This document shows positions 25,951-36,241 of a stretch of DNA of 64,000 nucleotides, piece by piece (the first letter of the stretch is position 1; every line of letters begins with the position of its first letter). Position numbers and translations under genes: made by a program. The DNA comes from CAVVXN01 sp963772585. Its GTDB lineage: Bacteria; Planctomycetota; PLA2; JAEUHO01. The stretch covers positions 124,001 through 188,000 of the forward strand of contig CAVYXV010000007.1 of NCBI GenBank assembly GCA_963772585.1. The letters run 5' to 3'. The notes beneath the pieces are model-generated. The model searched no databases. It saw nothing but the letters and a program-made list of their open reading frames with translations, and was not told the DNA's origin.

Positions 25951-28210
25951 GCAACCCGTCGATGCCCTCCGGACGATCGCACGCTTCGGTCCGCACCTCG
26001 CCTTCGCTTCCGGCTCACGGCTCGACACCGGCGTCGAGCCCGACCGGGTCGTCAAGACCCACTGCTGCTTCTGCGGGCAGCAGTGCGGGATCCAACTGAA
26101 GGTGAAGGACGAGGAGGTGATCGGCTTCGAGCCGTGGGAGGAGTTCCCCTTCAACCACGGGATGCTCTGTCCGAAGGGCGTGAAGCGCTACCTCCAGGGC
26201 GCGCACCCGGATCGGCTCCTGACGGCGCTGGCGCGCGACCCGAGCGCACCCGGGGGCTTTGCCTCCATCGCCTACGAGGAGGCGATCCAAAGGACGGCCG
26301 ACGCCATCCGGCGCGTGCAGGAGGAGCACGGTGACGACGCCATGGCCGTGCTCTCCGGCGCCAGTCTCACCACGGAGAAGGCGTACCTGATGGGCAAGTT
26401 CGCCCGTCTGGCGCTCCATACCGCCAACATCGACTACAACGGCCGCCTGTGCATGGTGAGCGCGGCGGGCGGGAACAAGAAGGCGTTCGGCATCGACCGT
26501 GCGGCGAACCCGTGGTCCGACATCCTCGGCGCGGAGGTCGTGTGGATCAGCGGCGCCAACGTCGCCGAATGCGCGCCGATCACCACGAGCTACGTCTGGG
26601 AGGCGCGGGAGAAGGGGGCGAAGATCATCGTGGTCGATCCCCGCATCACCCCGATCGCCCGGACGTGCGATCTCTATCTCCCGGTGAAACCCGGGCGCGA
26701 CGTCGCGCTCTTCAACGGCGTCCTCCACCTGATGATCGAGAACGATTGGGTGGACCACGCGTTCATCGAGGCGCAAACGGTCGGCTTCGAGGAGCTGGCC
26801 GCCTTCGTGCGCGAGTGGACGCCGCGAAGGACGGCCGAAGTAACGGGCATCGCCGAGGCGCGGATCCGGGAGGCCGCGGAGCTCTGGGGACGCGCGAAGA
26901 CGAGCTTCCTCCTCCACGCCCGCGGCATCGAGCACCACAGCCACGGCGTCCAGAACGTCCTCGGCGCGATCAACATCGTCCTGGCCTCCGGCCGGATCGG
27001 CCGCGAGTCCTGCGGATACGCCACGATCACCGGCCAGGGCAACGGACAGGGCGGCCGGGAGCACGGACAGAAGTGCGACCAACTCCCCGGCGCCCGCGAC
27101 ATCTCCAACCCGGAGCACCGCGCGCACGTGGCCGGCGTCTGGGGCGTGGACCCCGACGATCTGCCGCAGAAGGGCGTGGATGCCTACGAGATCTTCCGCC
27201 TCATCGACCGGGGCGAGATCCGTGGCCTCCTCTCGATCTGCTTCAACCCGAAGGTCTCGCTGCCGGACAACAACTTCGTCACGCGCTGCCTCGACAAGCT
27301 CGACTTCTTCGTGGCGATCGACTTCTTCCTGAACGACACGGCTCGCCACGCCGACATCTGTCTACCCGGATCTCTCCAGGAGGAGGACGAGGGCGTCGTG
27401 ACCCAGATCGAGGGCCGTGTCATCAAGATCAACAAGGCGGTGGATCCGCCCGGCGAGGCGCGGCGGGACTGGGTGATCGTCCAGGATCTCGCGAAGGCCC
27501 TCGGCAAGCCCCACGGCCTCCGGTTCACGTCCCCCCGCGAGATGTTCGAGGAACTCCGCGCCGCGAGCAAGGGGGGGGTCGCCGACTACTCGGGCATGAC
27601 CTGGGAGAAGATCGAGGCCAACTACGGCGTCTGCTGGCCGTGTCCGAGCGAAGGGCCCGACGGGAGCCCGATCGACCATCCCGGGACGCCCCGTCTGTTC
27701 GAGCCCGGTTCGTTCAACTCGGTCGCGAAGGGCGCGGGGCCCTTCTACTTCCCCGACGGGAAGGCCCGGTTCGTGATCCCCCCCTACACGCCGCCCGCGG
27801 AGGACGTGGACGAAGACTACCCGGTGATCCTGACGACCGGTCGGGTCGTCAGCCAGTTCCTCTCCGGGACGCAGACCCGACGGATCGGGCCGCTCGTCGA
27901 GCAGTACCCGGAGCCGCGCGTGGAGATGCATCCCCGGCTCGCGTCCAGCCTTGGCCTGGCCGACGGCGACTGGGTGGAGGTGGCGAGCCGCCGCGGCGCC
28001 TTGACGCTCAAGGCGCAGGTCGTCCGGACGATCCGGCCGGACACGGTCTTCATCCCGTACCACTGGGCGGGTCCGCGGAGCGCGAACCAGCTCACGATCT
28101 CCGCGCAGGACCCGATCTCGAAGATCCCCGAATACAAGGTGTGTGCCGTGCGCCTCCGGAAGGGCGAGCCACCCACGGGAGCCGTCGCGCTCCGCGAGCC
28201 GTACCAGTAG
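25943..28210 (+). CDS. Molybdopterin oxidoreductase, nitrate-reductase (Nas/Nap)-like
   Basis: A 755-residue catalytic subunit of the DMSO-reductase superfamily. The N-terminal [4Fe-4S] site is Cys41-x2-Cys44-x3-Cys48-x27-Cys76 (CCFCGQQC ... LCPKG). The likely Mo ligand is Cys170 in NGRLCMVSAA, the arrangement of Nap/Nas nitrate reductases rather than Asp-ligated NarG. Later come RARG-like (LLHARGIEHHSHG), the TGQGNGQGGREHG cofactor segment and the C-terminal molybdopterin-binding part (ILTTGRVVSQFLSGTQTRR). No twin-arginine signal is present, so it should be cytosolic or on the inner membrane face, although homologous Nap enzymes are periplasmic. The physiological substrate (nitrate or another oxyanion) is inferred only. 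Confidence 0.9.
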   Translation: MAEQPVDALRTIARFGPHLAFASGSRLDTGVEPDRVVKTHCCFCGQQCGIQLKVKDEEVIGFEPWEEFPFNHGMLCPKGVKRYLQGAHPDRLLTALARDPSAPGGFASIAYEEAIQRTADAIRRVQEEHGDDAMAVLSGASLTTEKAYLMGKFARLALHTANIDYNGRLCMVSAAGGNKKAFGIDRAANPWSDILGAEVVWISGANVAECAPITTSYVWEAREKGAKIIVVDPRITPIARTCDLYLPVKPGRDVALFNGVLHLMIENDWVDHAFIEAQTVGFEELAAFVREWTPRRTAEVTGIAEARIREAAELWGRAKTSFLLHARGIEHHSHGVQNVLGAINIVLASGRIGRESCGYATITGQGNGQGGREHGQKCDQLPGARDISNPEHRAHVAGVWGVDPDDLPQKGVDAYEIFRLIDRGEIRGLLSICFNPKVSLPDNNFVTRCLDKLDFFVAIDFFLNDTARHADICLPGSLQEEDEGVVTQIEGRVIKINKAVDPPGEARRDWVIVQDLAKALGKPHGLRFTSPREMFEELRAASKGGVADYSGMTWEKIEANYGVCWPCPSEGPDGSPIDHPGTPRLFEPGSFNSVAKGAGPFYFPDGKARFVIPPYTPPAEDVDEDYPVILTTGRVVSQFLSGTQTRRIGPLVEQYPEPRVEMHPRLASSLGLADGDWVEVASRRGALTLKAQVVRTIRPDTVFIPYHWAGPRSANQLTISAQDPISKIPEYKVCAVRLRKGEPPTGAVALREPYQ

Positions 28211-28222
28211 GGGGATACCGCC

Positions 28223-28866
<644 letters not shown>

Positions 28867-28870
<4 letters not shown>

Positions 28871-29404
28871 GCACCCACGCCGCCGCCCGCCCACCCCGAT
28901 CGCCGGCCGACCGAGGTCCAGCCCCGGTGGCGGCGCGACTTCCCCATCGAGACCGAGGAGGACCAGTACGTCAGCCGCCGCGACTTCGCGAAGTTCCTGG
29001 TCCTCACCGGGGGCGCGATGGCCGCGGGGCAGTTGTTCCTGGTGGCGAAGAGCGGGCTGCGGCGCGCGGAGGAGGCCCCCGCGCCACGGGCGATCGCGCG
29101 GGAGGAGGACGTCGCTCCCGGCGAGACGCTGCGCTTCACCTATCCCGGCGAGGGCGAACCTTGCCTGCTGGTCCGGCTTCCCGACGGAGGGCTGATCGCC
29201 TTCGGCCAGAAGTGCACGCACCTCTCGTGCGCCGTCGTCCCCGAGGTCGAGGCCGGACGCTTCGCGTGCCCGTGTCACCGCGGGTCCTTCGATCTCGTCA
29301 CGGGGCGGCCCCTGGAGGGTCCGCCCCGCCGCCCGTTGCCCCGGATCCGCCTCGAGGTGAAGGGCGGCACGATCTGGGCCACCGGCGTGGAGCTACGGAC
29401 GTGA
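28867..29404 (+). CDS. Rieske [2Fe-2S] protein with twin-arginine signal, apparent frameshift
   Basis: The Rieske domain is clear: CTHLSC and CPCHRGSF, with the second pair 19 residues downstream, and LVTGRPLEGPPRRPLP after it. Ahead of it, RRDFAKFLVLTGGAMAAG is a twin-arginine signal that also serves as membrane anchor. In this frame there is no start codon after the stop at 28868, only an ATG at 29018 in the middle of the signal. A GTG at 28867, overlapping the previous stop, is in the neighbouring frame and reads VSTHAAARPP; dropping one C in the run 28894-28897 joins it to DRRPTEVQPRWRRDFPIETE. I annotate the joined gene. Confidence 0.82.
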
Positions 29405-29634
29405 CGACCCCTCTCCCGTCCCGGACCCGCTCGCAGCGCCTGGTCATCGTCTACGGAATGACGTGCTTCATCCTCGCGCTCTTCCTCTGCCAGCTCTGGC
29501 TCATTACCGCGACCGTCAATGCCTTCCTCGGCGGCGACGACTCGGTGGTGTGGCCGGCCGCCGTCGCCAGCCTCCTGTGCCTGGCCCTCGAGCTCGGTCT
29601 CTACCGCTACCTCACGACGATCGAGCGGACATGA
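29401..29634 (+). CDS. Small membrane protein of the respiratory cluster
   Basis: A 77-residue protein with two hydrophobic helices (roughly residues 14-38, LVIVYGMTCFILALFLCQLW and onward, and 51-68) and a short polar loop, beginning at a GTG that overlaps the Rieske stop and ending in an ATGA overlap with the transporter gene. Small two-helix proteins of this sort (possibly the DUF6755 group) are found with Rieske-containing clusters, but I cannot assign a function. Its coupling to both neighbours argues that it is real and stoichiometric. Confidence 0.75.
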   Translation: MTTPLPSRTRSQRLVIVYGMTCFILALFLCQLWLITATVNAFLGGDDSVVWPAAVASLLCLALELGLYRYLTTIERT

Positions 29635-30707
29635 CGGGACCGTCCGGTTCGATCACCGCGTGCACGACGGCCGTGCCGGCCGTCTCCCGCGACGGACTGA
29701 GGACGCTTCACCCCGCCTACTTCGCCCTGGTGATGGCGACGGGCATCGTCTCGATCGCGGCGCAGTTCTCCGGATACGGGTGGATCGCCCGGGGCCTCTT
29801 CTACGTCAACGTCGTCGCCTACGTCGTCCTCTGGGTCCTGTACGTTCTCAGGCTCCTGCTCCGGCGGCACGCCGTCGCGAGCGACCTCGCGAGCCACGCC
29901 CGGGGCGTCGGCTACTTCACCATGATCGCGGGCACGTGCGTCCTGGGGAGCCAATTCGTGGTCTTGGAGGGCAACGCGGCGATCGGCCTCGCCCTGTGGG
30001 TCCTGGGAATCGCGCTCTGGGCCGTGCTGATCTACACGGTGTTCACCCTGTTGACCGTTCGGGGGGAGAAGCCCTCCCTCGCGCAAGGCATCAACGGCGG
30101 TTGGCTCGTCGCGATCGTGGCCGCGCAGTCCGTTTCGATCCTGGGGAGCCAGCTCGCCCCGGGGTTCGAGAGCGCACGGGAGCCCGCGCTCTTCTTCTGC
30201 CTGGTGATGTGGCTCGGCGGCGGGATGCTCTACATCTGGACGATCTCGCTGATCTTCTACCGCTACACGTTCTTCCGCCTGAACCCCGCGGACCTCTCGC
30301 CGCCCTACTGGATCAACATGGGGGCCGTCGCGATCTCCACCCTGGCCGGCACGTTCCTCGTCTCGAACGCCGACCAGGCGCCGTTTCTCCACGACCTCCT
30401 GCCCTTCACGAAGGGCCTCACCCTGCTCTTCTGGGCCACGGCCACGTGGTGGATCCCGATGCTCGTGACATTGGGCGTCTGGCGGCACGGCGTGATGCGC
30501 TTTCCGCTCCGGTACGACCCCCTCTACTGGGGCGCCGTCTTCCCGCTCGGCATGTACACGGTCTGCACCTACCGCCTGGCCGACACGATCGGGACGCCGT
30601 TCCTGCGCGCCATCCCCCGGGTCTTCGTCTTCGTCGCGCTGGCCGCGTGGGCCCTGACCTTCTTCGGCCTCCTCCGCACCCTCGCCCGCCGTACGGAGAT
30701 GAGATGA
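29631..30707 (+). CDS. TDT/SLAC1-family transporter (TehA-like)
   Basis: A 358-residue protein with ten helices starting LHPAYFALVMATGIVSIAAQF, the TDT-family N-terminus with the HPAYFA-x-V-M-x-T-G-I-V motif. TehA and SLAC1 relatives are anion channels or dicarboxylate/tellurite exporters. Located at the end of a molybdoenzyme operon and overlapping the previous gene by four bases, it may move nitrate, nitrite or another product anion; this is inference from context. ATG 29631 gives a 34-residue cytosolic lead. Confidence 0.85.
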   Translation: MTGPSGSITACTTAVPAVSRDGLRTLHPAYFALVMATGIVSIAAQFSGYGWIARGLFYVNVVAYVVLWVLYVLRLLLRRHAVASDLASHARGVGYFTMIAGTCVLGSQFVVLEGNAAIGLALWVLGIALWAVLIYTVFTLLTVRGEKPSLAQGINGGWLVAIVAAQSVSILGSQLAPGFESAREPALFFCLVMWLGGGMLYIWTISLIFYRYTFFRLNPADLSPPYWINMGAVAISTLAGTFLVSNADQAPFLHDLLPFTKGLTLLFWATATWWIPMLVTLGVWRHGVMRFPLRYDPLYWGAVFPLGMYTVCTYRLADTIGTPFLRAIPRVFVFVALAAWALTFFGLLRTLARRTEMR

Positions 30708-30810
30708 GAAGGCCGGTCTATCCTGTTCCGCAGTCCCGGTAGACCGGGGTGCACAAGAAGGACCTCGGGCTCGAGGGCCCGGAACGGAGAGACCGGCGTG
30801 GGCGAGATGT

Positions 30811-30825
30811 CTCGGAGCCAGGCTC
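30811..30825 (+). repeat. GGAGCCAGGCTCC palindrome, second location
   Basis: The palindrome tcggagccaggctccgc is the other-strand reading of the one at about 13817-13831. Here it lies 17 bases ahead of a methyltransferase start, in the 134-base gap after the transporter gene. It could form a stable hairpin that ends the preceding operon or lies in the leader of the next gene. Confidence 0.4.
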
Positions 30826-30841
30826 CGCAAGTGGGGGAACG

Positions 30842-31672
30842 GTGACTCCGGCGAACCCCTACGATCCGGCCTGGGTCGCCTCGTGGTTCGACGAGCTTGG
30901 TGAGGGCGAGTGGGCTCGGTGGGACGAGGGGCCGGCGGCCGAGGTCGGCTTCCACCTGCACCGGCGGATGCTCGAGCGGTTCGTCGAGAGGGGGAGCCGC
31001 GTCCTGGAGGTCGGGGCGGGGCCGGGGCGATTCACGCGGGAGTTGGCGACCCTCGGGTGTCTGGTCGTCGTCACCGACCTGTCGCCCGTGCAACTGGACC
31101 TCCACCGGAAGAAGGCGCGGGAGGAGGGATTCGAGGCCGCGGTCGAGGACCGGCGACTCCTGGATGTGTGCGACATGCAGGAACTCGACGACGGAGGCTT
31201 CGACGCCGTCGTCGCCTACGGCGGCCCGCTGAGCTACGTGTTCGAGCGGGCCGAAGCGGCGCTCGGGGAGTGTCGCCGGGTGGTTCGCGACGGCGGCGTC
31301 GTGTTGATCGGCGTGATGTCGCTCTGGGGCTCCTGCCACCGCTTCCTTCCGGGCACGCTCGCCGTCCCTCCCGAGGCCAACCGCCGCATCGTCGAGACCG
31401 GGGATCTGTCGCCGGCGAGCTGGAGGGACGTCACGCATCGCTGCCACCTCTTCCGCACCCGGGAGCTCCGTGAGCTCGTCGCGCGGTCCGGCCTGACGCT
31501 GGAGGCCATGATGGCGTCCGGCGTGCTCGCTCCGGTCTGGGGCGACGAGATCCAGGCGATCCGCCACGACCCCCCGGCGTGGGCGGAGCTCCTGCGGCTG
31601 GAAGAGGAGGCGTGCCAGGAGGAGGGGTGCCTCGACATGGGCACCCACCTCGTCGCCGCCGCGCGCCGGTGA
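30842..31672 (+). CDS. Class I SAM-dependent methyltransferase
   Basis: A 276-residue protein with motif I VLEVGAGPGRFT (about residue 60), motif post-I VVVTDLSPVQL, and a later GGFDAVVAYGGPLSYV followed by ECRRVVRDGGVVLIGVM, the standard Rossmann methyltransferase order. The target cannot be predicted. GTG 30842 after gggggaac gives a start just before NPYDPAWVASWFDEL, a segment typical of these proteins; an upstream in-frame start would cross the palindrome and is less likely. It stands alone between unrelated genes. Confidence 0.88.
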   Translation: MTPANPYDPAWVASWFDELGEGEWARWDEGPAAEVGFHLHRRMLERFVERGSRVLEVGAGPGRFTRELATLGCLVVVTDLSPVQLDLHRKKAREEGFEAAVEDRRLLDVCDMQELDDGGFDAVVAYGGPLSYVFERAEAALGECRRVVRDGGVVLIGVMSLWGSCHRFLPGTLAVPPEANRRIVETGDLSPASWRDVTHRCHLFRTRELRELVARSGLTLEAMMASGVLAPVWGDEIQAIRHDPPAWAELLRLEEEACQEEGCLDMGTHLVAAARR

Positions 31673-31711
31673 GAGGCCGCCGGGCTGGGAAGCCGCCGTG
31701 CGACTCGCGCT

Positions 31712-32614
31712 CTACTTGACCTTCACGTGGTCGGTCGCGGCGATGGGCGTGCCGTCGATCATCGCGCCGACGAGCGTCGCCTCCGTGTCGCCACGCTCGA
31801 AGCCCGCGTCCAGCGTATCGAAGTGCAGGACGAGATCCGGGTAGCCGTCCGCGTTCACGTCTTCGATGTGTCCGTGACCGTGGGACGGCGCCGCGCCGGC
31901 CGGGCCGAAGGCCAGCGTCGAGACGTCCACTTCGGTCACGTCGCAACTCTCGCTGCCGAGCAGGGCGACGGGGATGCGGCCCTTGCTCTTCGTGTTGATC
32001 GGGTTGACGTCGCTGCCCGGCTTGACGTCGATCTGCACGTCGATGTCCTCTGTCGTCACGGGGGCGCCTGCCACGAGAGAGACCGCGTCGAGGCCCAGGT
32101 AGCTGTCGAGGAAGGCGTCGAAACTGTTCTCCACTCGCGCCTCGAGTGTGTACGTGTCGGCGCCCGGTACGACGTACTCGAAGTACGTCCAGCCGGTTTC
32201 CCCTTCCGTGCCGACCGCGTCGATGTCCGCGTCGAAGAGCAGGGCCACGACGGTTCCGTCCGGCCCTCCGGTCCGCACCTGGACCTGTCCATTGTCTTCG
32301 TATCCCACGAAGTCGGTCGTCCGGAAGTAGGCCCACCCCGAGAGGACGTCGCCTGCCTCCGCCGAGAACGTCTGCCACACGCGCGTGTACGCGTTGCCGG
32401 CCCCGCTCTCCAGGAAGGCGAAGCCGCCGCCCTCGACGGGCGCGATGCCCCAGTCGTCGGCGATGACCGTGATGGAGCCGCCCGCGGGGATCTCCGAGTT
32501 CCATCCGGAGAGATCGCCCGCTTCGAATCCGGGGTTGACGAGATCCGTCGGATCCGCGAGCGCGAGGCCCGACAGGATCAGGAGGATCGGTACGACCACG
32601 ACGAGTTTCTGCAT
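31712..32614 (-). CDS. Secreted beta-sandwich protein with calcium-site-like C-terminal domain
   Basis: A 300-residue exported protein (signal MQKLVVVVPILLILSGLAL, cleavage after ADP). Residues about 25-190 form a jelly-roll-like carbohydrate-binding domain (NPGFEAGDLSGWNSE near its start is diagnostic of choice-of-anchor and CBM-like modules). The C-terminal 110 residues, with IDVKPGSDVNPINTKSKGRI and GHIEDVNADGYPDLVLHFDT, form a domain repeatedly attached to secreted bacterial and archaeal proteins; the D-x-N-x-D-G pattern suggests calcium binding. It lacks a PEP-CTERM or other anchor. Probably a soluble surface or matrix protein. Confidence 0.82.
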   Translation of the reverse strand: MQKLVVVVPILLILSGLALADPTDLVNPGFEAGDLSGWNSEIPAGGSITVIADDWGIAPVEGGGFAFLESGAGNAYTRVWQTFSAEAGDVLSGWAYFRTTDFVGYEDNGQVQVRTGGPDGTVVALLFDADIDAVGTEGETGWTYFEYVVPGADTYTLEARVENSFDAFLDSYLGLDAVSLVAGAPVTTEDIDVQIDVKPGSDVNPINTKSKGRIPVALLGSESCDVTEVDVSTLAFGPAGAAPSHGHGHIEDVNADGYPDLVLHFDTLDAGFERGDTEATLVGAMIDGTPIAATDHVKVK

Positions 32615-32814
32615 CGTCGGTTCCTCTCGGCTTGGCCCGTGCCCCATCCCACCCTCGGCACGGAGAGCGAGGCATCCCCATCGACCGGGGGGCCCGTCCG
32701 GATGAGCCCCGTCGTCCAGGGCTTCACTTCATCCCAACCGTCGGCGCCGGCCGGCCAGGAGCCGGGTTCCGGGACCTTCTCGCCCCCCCATGCCCGCCCC
32801 GTGGTCCCGCGGCG

Positions 32815-33895
32815 TCAGCGACTGCGGGCCGATGTCGGCGAGAAGGCGCCCGAGCCGCCCGCGCCGAGGTCGATGCCGAAGACGATGGTGGCCTCCACGG
32901 TCGGGGCGTCGTCGGTCAGCCCGAGACAGCGGCACGATGTCGAGATGGGCATTGCGCCACGGCCGCCACTGGATGCTGGGCCCGAGGAGCACTTCCTGCT
33001 CCGGATCGCCGCGGGAGCCCTTCTCGGTCGCCCGCTCGACCTGCACCTCCGCGCCGACGCCGAGATGCTGGTCGATCAGTGCGTAGCCGAGGGCGGCGCT
33101 GACGCCCATCTCCTCCGCGAGGCTCCCGCTGACCTCTCGTTCGTAGAACAGGTTCGCCGCGGCGTGCCACCGGCAGCCGATGTCCTCGGAGAGGAGGAGT
33201 TTCGCCTCCCACGCGTCCGGCGCGTCGTGGACGTTGAACTTGTACTCGGCGTAGAGCGTGGGGTTGAGAGGGAGGCAACCCCAGTCGGCCAGCGCGTAGC
33301 GAAGCTCGACCTGCGTGCCCTGGTAGAGCGCGTCGGCATCCGGCTCGTGCGTGACGTTGACGTAGAAGTCGAGCTGGAAGCGATGGGGGAGACCGATGCC
33401 GATCTCCTGCTGGAACAGGTGATCCGGCTCGCTGTCCTCGTCGAACTTCCCCTTCCACCAGGTTTCGAGTTCGACCTGCCCCTGCGAGAGCACGTACGCG
33501 CGGGTGGTGGCGAATCGCCGCTGCGTGGTCCACTCCGGTTGGTTGTAGGGACCGACGCGGGCGCTCTCGCTCCGCGCCGTTCGCAGCGACGTCCTCTGCC
33601 GGTACACGCGCTGGGTCATCGGCGGCGCGCGGACGACGGCCTCCGGGAGGTCTTGCACGCCCGGCGGAGGGAGGGGCGCGGTCGGCTGGGGCTCTTCGCC
33701 GCCGGGCGCCTGGGGTGCCTCGTCCGCGACGGGTACGACGACCGTTTGCGTCGCGACGCCGGGTCGTCCGTTGGCGTCGAGCGCGGTCGGGGCCCGGCGG
33801 CCGAGCGGGGCCTGGCACGCGCCGAGGAGCACCATCCCCGCGAGCCCCGCGGCGACAACCGCCGCGGAACACGCGCGGTGAGGGAACGTCGGCAT
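32815..33895 (-). CDS. Lipoprotein with predicted outer-membrane-type beta-strands, frameshifted
   Basis: ATG 33895 opens MPTFPHRACSAAVVAAGL with lipobox VLLGACQAP, then a Pro-rich linker and about 200 residues of amphipathic strands (RFQLDFYVNVTHEPDAD, EVELRYAL-like, PTLYAEYKFNVH, AANLFYEREVSG). In the starting frame the C-terminus turns into Arg-rich nonsense after LDIVPL; one base skipped between about 32919 and 32932 restores GLTDDAPTVEATIVFGIDLG and ends at 32815. The restored ending (GLTDDAP-x-VEA) is common in this kind of exported beta-barrel-like protein, which is why I favour a frameshift. The function is unknown. Confidence 0.65.
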
Positions 33896-34103
33896 GGATC
33901 CTCCTCCCTGGCGGCGCGCCACGCCGCCTACCGGGTGGGTAACGCGGCGGGATCCTCGCCGTTCACGGGCCCGGTAGCCTCGGGCCCTTGGCCCCAAGCC
34001 CCGGCCGGCCGTGTCCCCGCGGCCGGTCGTGCCGGGGACGGGAGCGCGTCGCAACCGTTCTCGCGCCGGCGGGGGCTGGGGATGGTCGCGCTATCGTGGG
34101 TCC

Positions 34104-35075
34104 ATGCGCATCGGGATCGTCGGCGCGGGATGGATGGGCGTGCAGCACGCGTCGGCCTTCGCGGGGATGGACGACGTCGCCATCGCCGGGATCGCGGGCC
34201 GGGGCCGGGAGCGCGCCGAAGCGTTGGCGCGGAGGCTCGGTACGCGGGCGGTCGGGGACTACCGCACCCTCCTCGACGATCCGGCCGTGGACGCGGTGGA
34301 TGTCACCGTACCCACCTCGTTCCACGAGGAGGTCTGCGTCGCGGCGCTCGATGCGGGCAAGCACGTGTTCTGCGAGACGCCGCTGGCCCACACCGCCGGT
34401 GCGGCAGCCACCATGGCGAGCCGTGCCCGGGCGGTCGGACGGCACCTGCAGGTGGCGTTGCTGACGCGTTTCGCCCGTTCGGCGACCCTCCTGCACGAAA
34501 CGGTGGACCACGGCGGCCTCGGGGCGCTTCGCGCGCTCCATCTGGAGCGCTTCGCTCCCGGCACGGCGGGGACCCACCACGGCGACGTGCTCGAGGAGCT
34601 CCTCCTCTTCGACCTCGATATCGCCGTGCGGGCCCTCGGCCTCCCCCGCCGCGTCGTTGCCGCGGCCGTTCCCGATGTGCGCGGGCGACTGGTGCACGCG
34701 ACGGCATTGCTCGACTACGGTCGGACGCAGGCGACGTGCGAGGCGAGCTACCTCCATCCGCGCGCGCTTCCGTTCACCACGGGCCTCCACGCCTGGTTCG
34801 ACGACGGGCATCTCGACGCGCGGTTCGACCACGCCCGCGGCGCCCCTCCCTCGATCCGGGTCGTTCGCACGACGCGAGGGAGCGATCCCGAACTGGACGC
34901 CGAGCCGGGCCCGGAACCCGTCTTCCGGGAGTGCCGCCACTTCGTCGATGTCGTCGAGGGCCGCGCGGACCCCGCGCTGCTCGACGCCGCGGAGGCTCTC
35001 CTGGCCCTCCGGGTCCTCGACGCCCTGCGCGCGTCCCTCGCCCGCGGCACGTGGCTCGACTTCGAAGAGCCGTGA
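34104..35075 (+). CDS. Gfo/Idh/MocA-family oxidoreductase
   Basis: A 323-residue NAD(P)-dependent dehydrogenase-like protein. The N-terminal Rossmann fold has GIVGAGWMGVQHASAF, then DYRTLLDDPAVDAVDVTVPT and GKHVFCETPLAHT where the family has E-K-P; here Glu-Thr-Pro, so the conserved Lys is missing. That Lys supports catalysis in many members, so the activity may be altered. The usual sugar or inositol substrates cannot be assigned. ATG 34104 immediately starts the Rossmann strand. Confidence 0.88.
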   Translation: MRIGIVGAGWMGVQHASAFAGMDDVAIAGIAGRGRERAEALARRLGTRAVGDYRTLLDDPAVDAVDVTVPTSFHEEVCVAALDAGKHVFCETPLAHTAGAAATMASRARAVGRHLQVALLTRFARSATLLHETVDHGGLGALRALHLERFAPGTAGTHHGDVLEELLLFDLDIAVRALGLPRRVVAAAVPDVRGRLVHATALLDYGRTQATCEASYLHPRALPFTTGLHAWFDDGHLDARFDHARGAPPSIRVVRTTRGSDPELDAEPGPEPVFRECRHFVDVVEGRADPALLDAAEALLALRVLDALRASLARGTWLDFEEP

Positions 35076-35136
35076 GCGGTTGCCCGCCGTCGACCAACGC
35101 GCGCTGCCGGTGGCGGGCCGACGTCGTCGAGCAACG

Positions 35137-35679
35137 CTACGTCGTGGAGTCGCCGGGCGGGTCGACGTGCGTCGAGGCGGACCGGCGCCGGCGCCGCCAG
35201 GTCCCCACCACGAGCACCAACCCACCCACCGCGCCCACCCCGTAGCTCGCGTTGTGTGCCCAGAGATCGGCGAGGAAGGCCGCGTGCTTCGCAGCGGGAA
35301 TCGATGTCGCGAGTCGCGGCGCGACGACCACCAGACCCGACCGGCCCAGCAGGAATCCCACGACGCCCGCGACAGCGGCCGACGCCGCCATGACGCCGAG
35401 CAGGACGAGGACGGGAAGCACGAGGCGGCGTGCGTCGAGCTTGGGCGCGCCGCCCGCGCGGGCCGCCCACGCGAGCAGGAGGCCGAGCGGCAGTCCTACC
35501 CACCAGGTCGCCGCGACCCCCCAGGCCAGGCCGAGCAGGGTCGGATCCTCGGTGGCCACGAGGGGGGGATGGAAGACGGTGAAGTACTCCAGGCAGATGC
35601 GGACGGTGATCTGGTCGTGGACGATGCCGTAGAGGACGGCGCCGAGGAGTCCGAGGAGGGTGATGAGGAGCGCCTGCAT
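35137..35679 (-). CDS. Four-helix membrane protein of unknown function
   Basis: A 180-residue protein with four hydrophobic stretches: MQALLITLLGLLGAVLYGIV at the start, LGLAWGVAATWWVGLPLGLL, LVLPVLVLLGVMAASAAVAG and YGVGAVGGLVLVVGTW. Between helices 1 and 2 a loop reads HDQITVRICLEYFTVFHPP, a pattern I have seen in conserved bacterial hypothetical proteins but cannot name. It ends in a polar, Arg-rich tail. It converges with the oxidoreductase, 61 bases away. Confidence 0.75.
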   Translation of the reverse strand: MQALLITLLGLLGAVLYGIVHDQITVRICLEYFTVFHPPLVATEDPTLLGLAWGVAATWWVGLPLGLLLAWAARAGGAPKLDARRLVLPVLVLLGVMAASAAVAGVVGFLLGRSGLVVVAPRLATSIPAAKHAAFLADLWAHNASYGVGAVGGLVLVVGTWRRRRRSASTHVDPPGDSTT

Positions 35680-36145
35680 CCGCGCAGTCTAGGGCGGTGG
35701 CAGGTATCCCTCGTCGGGCGTGCGAAGCCGCACGACGAGCGGCTCGGGCTGCCGCGGGCGCTGCCTCGCGCTCGATGCGGGAGGGCCTCCCGGGGGATCC
35801 GGCGATGGGCACGTCCTGCCCACGGCGACCGCTCGGGGTCGCGGCTCGCGGTTCCCGAACGTCCTGTCGCCCACCAGGCCCCGTTCCAAGCGCTGCAAGG
35901 CCGGGGGAGCCTTCGCCGCCCTACGGCAATTGGAATCGTGGTTACCACCCTAGCCCCTCCTCGGCGATGGCGTGCCCCGGGCGCGGGCCGGAATCCCACG
36001 TGGCCCTTCATGTGCATGGGCCGGAATGCTAGGCTTGGTTCGGTCTACGGAGGTGTCGGCGCCCCTGGGGGTTGCGCGCCGCCAGGTAGAGAGACGTTGC
36101 ACGGCTTCCCGGTGCCCTTCTCGGAGATCCGGTCGTCGGGCGAGA
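35680..36145. other. Intergenic region without a recognisable gene
   Basis: About 465 bases between a leftward membrane-protein gene and a rightward lipoprotein gene. The forward and reverse open frames here give Arg/Pro-rich products with no family signature. Composition is slightly less GC-rich near 35930-36060 (ggcaattggaatcgtggtta and after), as expected for a promoter-bearing region. Confidence 0.55.
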
Positions 36146-36172
36146 CGAAACCCGCCCGCGCGGCGGGTTTCG
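36146..36172 (+). promoter_or_regulatory. Perfect 11-bp hairpin upstream of the Gly-rich lipoprotein gene
   Basis: cgaaacccgcc (36146-36156) and ggcgggtttcg (36162-36172) are perfect reverse complements around a five-base loop (cgcgc). No T-run follows directly, so it is not an intrinsic terminator of standard form. It lies 70 bases ahead of the ATG at 36242 and may be a leader stem, an operator, or a factor-dependent terminator. Confidence 0.5.
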
Positions 36173-36241
36173 CACCCGATGGACCTTCGGGCCGTGGGGA
36201 ATCGAGGGAGACGGCGTCGTGGTTTCGGAAGAGGTAGGGTC

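Noticed and set aside
29018..29404. Rieske protein starting at the ATG inside its signal sequence
   Set aside because: This would delete the twin-arginine pair and half of the anchor helix; the upstream codons clearly continue the protein, so a frameshift is more likely than that start.
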